From an uncultured Gammaproteobacteria bacterium (GTDB lineage: Bacteria > Pseudomonadota > Gammaproteobacteria > Arenicellales > JAANXG01): a DNA stretch of 64,000 bases. Under the pieces are notes generated by a model. That model saw nothing but the letters and a program-made list of their open reading frames with translations. It had not been told where the DNA came from and did no database searches. A program made the position numbers and the translations under genes. Below, in pieces: positions 59,911 to 64,000 of this stretch. Numbering within the stretch: the stretch's first letter is position 1; every line of letters begins with the position of its first letter. The stretch covers positions 1 through 64,000 of the forward strand of contig CAMYNL010000006.1 in assembly GCA_947259705.1 (NCBI GenBank), written 5' to 3'.

Positions 59911-62679
59911 TCAGGCGACGGCATCGGTGATTTTCTCCACTCGCGACGCGCAGAACTTGAACTCGGGGATCTTGCCGCTCGGATCCAGCGCCGGGTTGGT
60001 GAGCACGTTGGCGGCGGCCTCGGCGTAACAGAAGGGGACGAACACCATGCCCTCGGGCACCGCGCCGTCGCAGCGGGCGGTGAGCTCGATGGCGCCGCGT
60101 CGCGTGTGGACGCGGATCCGCTCGCCGGGCGTCAGCCCCAGTTTCTGCAGCTGGCCCGGCCCCAGGCTGGCGACGGCCTCCGGCTCGAGGCTGTCCAGCA
60201 CCGCCGCGCGCCGGGTCATGGCGCCGGTGTGCCAGTGCTCGAGCTGGCGCCCGGTGGTCAGTATCAGTGGGAACTCTGCATCGGGTTGTTCGTCCGGGGG
60301 CAGCACCTCGGCGGGCACTAGGCGGACGCGTCCGGAGGGGGTGGGAAAGCCGTCGCCGAAAACGATCTCCGCACCGGGCTTGTCCACCGCCGGGCAGGGG
60401 TAGGTGACCGAGTCCTCGCGCTCCAACCGGTCCCAGCTGATGTTGTCGAGCGACGGCATCAGCCCCGCCATCTCCCGGTACACATCGCGGGGATGGGTAT
60501 ATTGCCAGTCCAGGCCCATGCGTCGCGCCAGTTCCTGCACGATCCACCAGTCCTGGCGGGCGTCTCCCGGCGGGGCCAGGGCCTGGCGCCCCATCTGCAC
60601 CTGGCGGTTGGTGTTGGTGACGGTGCCGTCCTTTTCCGGCCACGCCGAGGCCGGCAGTATCACGTCGGCGTGGTAGGCGGTCTCGGTGAGGAATATGTCC
60701 TGCACCACCAGGTGCTCCAGCCGCGCCAGACCCGCCCGCGCATGGGTCACGTCGGGGTCGGACATGGCTGGGTTTTCGCCCATCACGTACATGCCGCGGA
60801 TCTCGCCGGCATGCACGGCGTCCATAATCTCGACCACCGTCAGCCCGCTCTGCGGATCGAGGGTGGTACCCCAGGCGTCCTCGAAGCGGGCGCGAATGTC
60901 GGCATCCCCCACCGCCTGGTAGTCCGGGTAGACCATGGGTATCAGGCCGGCGTCGGAGGCACCCTGCACATTGTTCTGACCGCGTAGCGGGTGCAGCCCG
61001 GTCCCGGGCCGCCCCACCTGGCCGGTGATGGCGGCGAGCGCGATCAGGCAGCGCGCGTTGTCGGTCCCGTGCACATGCTGGGAGACCCCCATGCCCCAGA
61101 AGATGATCGATGCCGTCGCCGTGGCGTAGAGTCGGGCCACCTCGCGCAGCATTTCGGCCGGGAGCCCGCATACCGGCTCCATGGCTTCGGGGGTGAAGGC
61201 CGCGACCCGCTGCTTGAGGTTCTCGAAGCCCTCGGTGTTGGCGGCGATGTATTCCTCGTTAACGAGAGCCTCGGCGATGATCACGTGCAGCATGGCGTTC
61301 AGCATGGCCACGTCGGTGCCCGGTTTGAACTGCAGTGTGTGGGTGGCGTGGCGACCCAGCGCGGTGCCGCGCGGGTCCATGACGATCAGCCTGGCGCCGC
61401 GCTTGGCGGCCTGCTTGAAGTAGGTGGCCGCCACCGGATGGTTCTCTGTGGGGTTGGCGCCGATGATGACGATGACGTCGCTGTCGGCAACGGCGTTGAA
61501 CGGCGCGGTCACCGATCCCGAGCCGATACCCTCCAGCAGCGCGGCGACGGAGGAGGCATGGCACAGGCGCGTGCAGTGGTCGACGTTGTTGGTGCCGAAC
61601 CCGGTGCGCACCAGCTTCTGCACCAGGTAGGCCTCCTCATTGGAGCCCTTGGCGGAACCGAATCCCGCCAGCGCGCCGCCGCCGTGCTGATCGCGGATCC
61701 GCTGCAGTCCCGCGGCGGCCACCTCCAGCGCCTCGTCCCAGGTGGCGGCGCGAAAGTGGGTCGCGGGGTGGGCGGGGTCCACTTGGTCGTCCCCGCTCTT
61801 GGGCGCATCCTGGCGGCGGATCAAGGGCGTGGTCAGGCGGTGCGGGTGGGCCACGTAATCGAAACCAAAGCGACCCTTGACGCACAAGCGGTTCTCGTTG
61901 GCCGGGCCGTCGCGGCCCTGGACTGCGGCGATGCGCCCATCGGCGACCTGGTAGGTGACCTGGCAGCCCACGCCGCAGTACGGGCAGACGCTGTGGACCG
62001 GCTCGGTTTGCAGCAGCTTGTCCACGCCGCGCTCGTCAACCAGCGTCGCTTCCATCAAGGCGCCGGTGGGGCAGGCCTGCACGCACTCGCCGCAGGCCAC
62101 GCAGGTGCTGTCTCCCATCGGGTCGTCGAAATCAAACACGATCTTGGCGCCATGGCCGCGGTAGGCCATGCCGATCACGTCGTTGACCTGCACCTCGCGG
62201 CAGGCGCGCACGCACAGGTTGCACTGGATGCAGGCATCCAGGAACACGCGCATGGCCGGGTGACTGGGGTCCGGCGCCGGGGCGTCGCGCGCCGGCAGTC
62301 TCGGCGCGGTCTCACCCAGGCGCTCCGACCACTGCCAAAACTGCGAGTCGTGCTCATGGGCCTGGTCACGGGGCGGCTGGTCGGCCTGCAGCATCTCGAA
62401 CACCATGTGACGCGCATTGCGCGCGCGCACGCTGGCGGTGCGCACCGTCATGCCTGCGACGGGCTCGCGGATGCAGGCAGCCGCCAGCACCCGCTCGCCC
62501 TCGATCTCCACCATGCAGGCGCGGCAGTTGCCGTCGGCGCGGTAGCCCGGCTGGGGCGAGTAGCACAGGTGCGGTATGTCGGTGCCGCTGCGCTTCGCCA
62601 CCTGCCAGATGGTCTCCCCGGGCTGCGCCGTCACCTTGGCGCCGTCGAGCGTGAACGTCACCGTCTGTCTGTCGGCCAT
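59911..62679 (-). CDS. fdhA: NAD-type formate dehydrogenase alpha subunit
   Basis: 922 residues from the ATG at 62679, which overlaps the fdhB stop (TGATG). N-terminal [2Fe-2S] domain (C39, C52, C55, C69), two further Fe-S motifs (CIQCNLCVRACR; CVACGECVQACP), then the Mo-bis-MGD part with CPYCGVGCQ and the active-site Cys/His of DHCTRLCHASSV. The pattern is that of the soluble NAD-dependent enzyme of methylotrophs. It oxidises formate to CO2 as the last step of the C1 pathway. Confidence 0.95.
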   Translation of the reverse strand: MADRQTVTFTLDGAKVTAQPGETIWQVAKRSGTDIPHLCYSPQPGYRADGNCRACMVEIEGERVLAAACIREPVAGMTVRTASVRARNARHMVFEMLQADQPPRDQAHEHDSQFWQWSERLGETAPRLPARDAPAPDPSHPAMRVFLDACIQCNLCVRACREVQVNDVIGMAYRGHGAKIVFDFDDPMGDSTCVACGECVQACPTGALMEATLVDERGVDKLLQTEPVHSVCPYCGVGCQVTYQVADGRIAAVQGRDGPANENRLCVKGRFGFDYVAHPHRLTTPLIRRQDAPKSGDDQVDPAHPATHFRAATWDEALEVAAAGLQRIRDQHGGGALAGFGSAKGSNEEAYLVQKLVRTGFGTNNVDHCTRLCHASSVAALLEGIGSGSVTAPFNAVADSDVIVIIGANPTENHPVAATYFKQAAKRGARLIVMDPRGTALGRHATHTLQFKPGTDVAMLNAMLHVIIAEALVNEEYIAANTEGFENLKQRVAAFTPEAMEPVCGLPAEMLREVARLYATATASIIFWGMGVSQHVHGTDNARCLIALAAITGQVGRPGTGLHPLRGQNNVQGASDAGLIPMVYPDYQAVGDADIRARFEDAWGTTLDPQSGLTVVEIMDAVHAGEIRGMYVMGENPAMSDPDVTHARAGLARLEHLVVQDIFLTETAYHADVILPASAWPEKDGTVTNTNRQVQMGRQALAPPGDARQDWWIVQELARRMGLDWQYTHPRDVYREMAGLMPSLDNISWDRLEREDSVTYPCPAVDKPGAEIVFGDGFPTPSGRVRLVPAEVLPPDEQPDAEFPLILTTGRQLEHWHTGAMTRRAAVLDSLEPEAVASLGPGQLQKLGLTPGERIRVHTRRGAIELTARCDGAVPEGMVFVPFCYAEAAANVLTNPALDPSGKIPEFKFCASRVEKITDAVA

Positions 62680-64000
62680 CAGAGCTCCTCCGGGAAATAT
62701 CGTAACAGGCAAAGCAGCGGATTGGCTGCCGCCTGGCCCAGGCCGCAAATGGAGGCGTCGGCCATGGTCTGTCCCAGCTCCTTGAGCAGCTGCGCGTCCC
62801 AGGTCCCGGACTGCATCAGCCTGACGGCCTTCTCGGTGCCCACCCGGCACGGGGTGCACTGGCCGCAGCTCTCGTCTTCGAAAAAGCGCATCAGGTTCAG
62901 GGCCGCGGCCCGCAGGTCGTCCCGGTCGCTGAGGATCACTACCGCGTGGGAACCGACGAAGCAGCCATGTTGTTCGAGTTGCCCGAAGTCCAGCGGCAGG
63001 TCGGCCATGGCGGCGGGCAGCATACCGCCGGAGGCGCCGCCCGGCAGATAGGCCTTAAGGCTGTGTCCGGGTAGCATGCCGCCGCAGTATTCGTCGATTA
63101 ACTCGCAGACGGTGATGCCGGCGGGCGCCAGTTTAACCCCGGGTTCACGCACCCGGCCGGAGACCGAGAAGCTGCGCAGCCCCCGGGCGCCGCGGCGGCC
63201 GTGCCCGGCGAACCAGTCCGGGCCGCGCTGCACGATGTCGCGCACCCAGTACAGCGTCTCCACGTTGTTGACCAGGGTCGGGCGCCCGAAGATGCCGACC
63301 TCCGCCACGTAGGGGGGGCGATGGCGCGGCAGTCCGCGCTTGCCCTCGATGGATTCGATCATCGAGGACTCCTCGCCGCAGATGTAGGCCCCGGCGCCGC
63401 GCCGCAGTTGTACCCGCCGCGGGGCGACGAGGCCGGCCTGTCCCAGCCGCCCGAGTTCGCGGCCCAGGATCTTGCGCACTGCGGGGTATTCGTCGCGCAG
63501 GTAGAAGAACACGGTCTCCGCCTCCACCGCCCAGGCCGCGATCAGCATGCCCTCCAGTACGCGGTGGGGGTCGTGTTCCAGGTAGTGGCGGTCCTTGAAC
63601 GTGCCGGGCTCGCCTTCATCGGCGTTGACTGCCATCATGCGGGGGGCCGGGTATCCGCGCACGATGCCCCACTTGCGCCCGGTGGGGAAACCGGCCCCGC
63701 CCAGGCCGCGCAGTCCGGCATCCTGTAGCAGGTCGATGATGTCATCAATGCGGCGCGTGCTGTCCAGGCATTGTTCCAGCAGCCCGTATCCGCCGTCGGC
63801 ACGGTACTGGTCGTAGTCGACGTAGTCCGGCAACTCCGGTCTCAGGCGCTTGTTGTAAACCGCCTCGCTGATCGACTCAACGGTGGCATGGTCAATATGG
63901 TGGTGCCCCACCTCGGCTACCGGCGCGCGGTCGCAGCGCCCCATGCAGGGCGCCCTCGCCACCCTTACGACCTTGCCCATGCGTTGCTCGAGATCGGACA
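62679..64000 (-). CDS. fdhB: formate dehydrogenase beta subunit (NADH/FMN), partial
   Basis: The frame is open to the right edge, so the N-terminus is missing. The first visible segment (VVRVARAPCMGRCDRAPVAEV) is the thioredoxin-like [2Fe-2S] domain, so the protein is the fused type. FMN/NAD site GLGGAGFPTGRKWGIV, DEGEPGTFKDRHYLEHDPHR, and a C-terminal [4Fe-4S] site ESCGQCTPCRVGTE. It passes electrons from FdhA to NAD. Confidence 0.93.
   Translation of the reverse strand, partial: SDLEQRMGKVVRVARAPCMGRCDRAPVAEVGHHHIDHATVESISEAVYNKRLRPELPDYVDYDQYRADGGYGLLEQCLDSTRRIDDIIDLLQDAGLRGLGGAGFPTGRKWGIVRGYPAPRMMAVNADEGEPGTFKDRHYLEHDPHRVLEGMLIAAWAVEAETVFFYLRDEYPAVRKILGRELGRLGQAGLVAPRRVQLRRGAGAYICGEESSMIESIEGKRGLPRHRPPYVAEVGIFGRPTLVNNVETLYWVRDIVQRGPDWFAGHGRRGARGLRSFSVSGRVREPGVKLAPAGITVCELIDEYCGGMLPGHSLKAYLPGGASGGMLPAAMADLPLDFGQLEQHGCFVGSHAVVILSDRDDLRAAALNLMRFFEDESCGQCTPCRVGTEKAVRLMQSGTWDAQLLKELGQTMADASICGLGQAAANPLLCLLRYFPEEL

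Noticed and set aside
60991-63051. 686-codon plus-strand open frame opposite fdhA/fdhB
   Set aside because: Spans two clear genes on the other strand and has low-complexity Gly/His/Ala composition.

Overview
This is a 64 kb, high-GC chromosomal segment that reads as a gammaproteobacterium with a complete-looking methanol/formaldehyde (C1) gene island. The gammaproteobacterial call rests on the classic rpsU-(yqeY)-dnaG-rpoD macromolecular-synthesis operon with a tRNA-Ile2(CAU) beyond rpoD, divergent tsaD, and a plsY-folB-folK neighbourhood. The methylotroph call rests on a lanthanide-type methanol dehydrogenase (xoxF), its cytochrome and binding-protein partners (xoxG, xoxJ), fae, mtdB, mch, fhcABCD-type genes and formate dehydrogenase. 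I cannot name a genus.

Layout. (1) 1-1807: one end of an integrative element (P4-type primase C-terminus, DUF4224 protein, tyrosine integrase) abutting the 3' end of tRNA-Ile2. (2) 1808-21687: mostly housekeeping genes: rpoD, dnaG, yqeY, rpsU, tsaD, plsY, folB, folK, a pteridine-reductase-type SDR, a MidA-type methyltransferase, uppP, cca, a lipoprotein aminopeptidase, an NDUFA9-like protein, pyrE, xthA, ampG, metW (broken), a YedK/SRAP protein, metX and a secreted pentapeptide protein. (3) 21696-30680: xoxJ-xoxG-xoxF on the minus strand and a set of exported accessory proteins (zinc metallohydrolase, SoxYZ-like carrier, DUF302, TraB-like, alpha/beta hydrolase and two proteins I do not recognise). 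(4) 30750-38136: an mxaRSACKL-like module and an AcoR-type sigma-54 activator. (5) 38300-57733: synthesis of the archaeal-type C1 carriers (dihydropteroate-synthase-like protein, DUF447, mfnB, amino-acid kinase, pabB, hydantoinase-like protein, three ATP-grasp ligases, HisA-like protein, beta-RFAP synthase) together with the enzymes that use them (fae, mtdB, mch, fhcCDAB, a FwdD-like subunit). (6) 57834-64000: ferredoxin-NADP reductase, 7Fe ferredoxin, and the NAD-type formate dehydrogenase fdhA/fdhB (the last runs off the window).

How it works together: XoxF oxidises methanol in the periplasm and passes electrons to XoxG; formaldehyde is captured by Fae on a tetrahydromethanopterin-type carrier, oxidised by MtdB, converted by Mch to the formyl-carrier, moved to a methylofuran-type carrier by FhcD and released by FhcABC; formate is oxidised by FdhAB. 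Two points deserve attention. First, FhcB here keeps an N-terminal iron-sulfur cysteine motif and a Cys-His-Gly-Pro motif at residue 119, and lies beside a FwdD-like subunit, a ferredoxin reductase and a ferredoxin. This suggests a redox-active, ferredoxin-linked formylmethanofuran dehydrogenase rather than the simple hydrolase described for Methylorubrum. Second, near-consensus -24/-12 (sigma-54) promoters lie in front of both xoxF and the beta-RFAP-synthase/mtdB/mch/fae operon, and a sigma-54 activator gene sits between them, so the island may be one sigma-54 regulon.

No rRNA, CRISPR array or insertion sequence is visible. No pqq genes, mxaF or mxaI are in the window.
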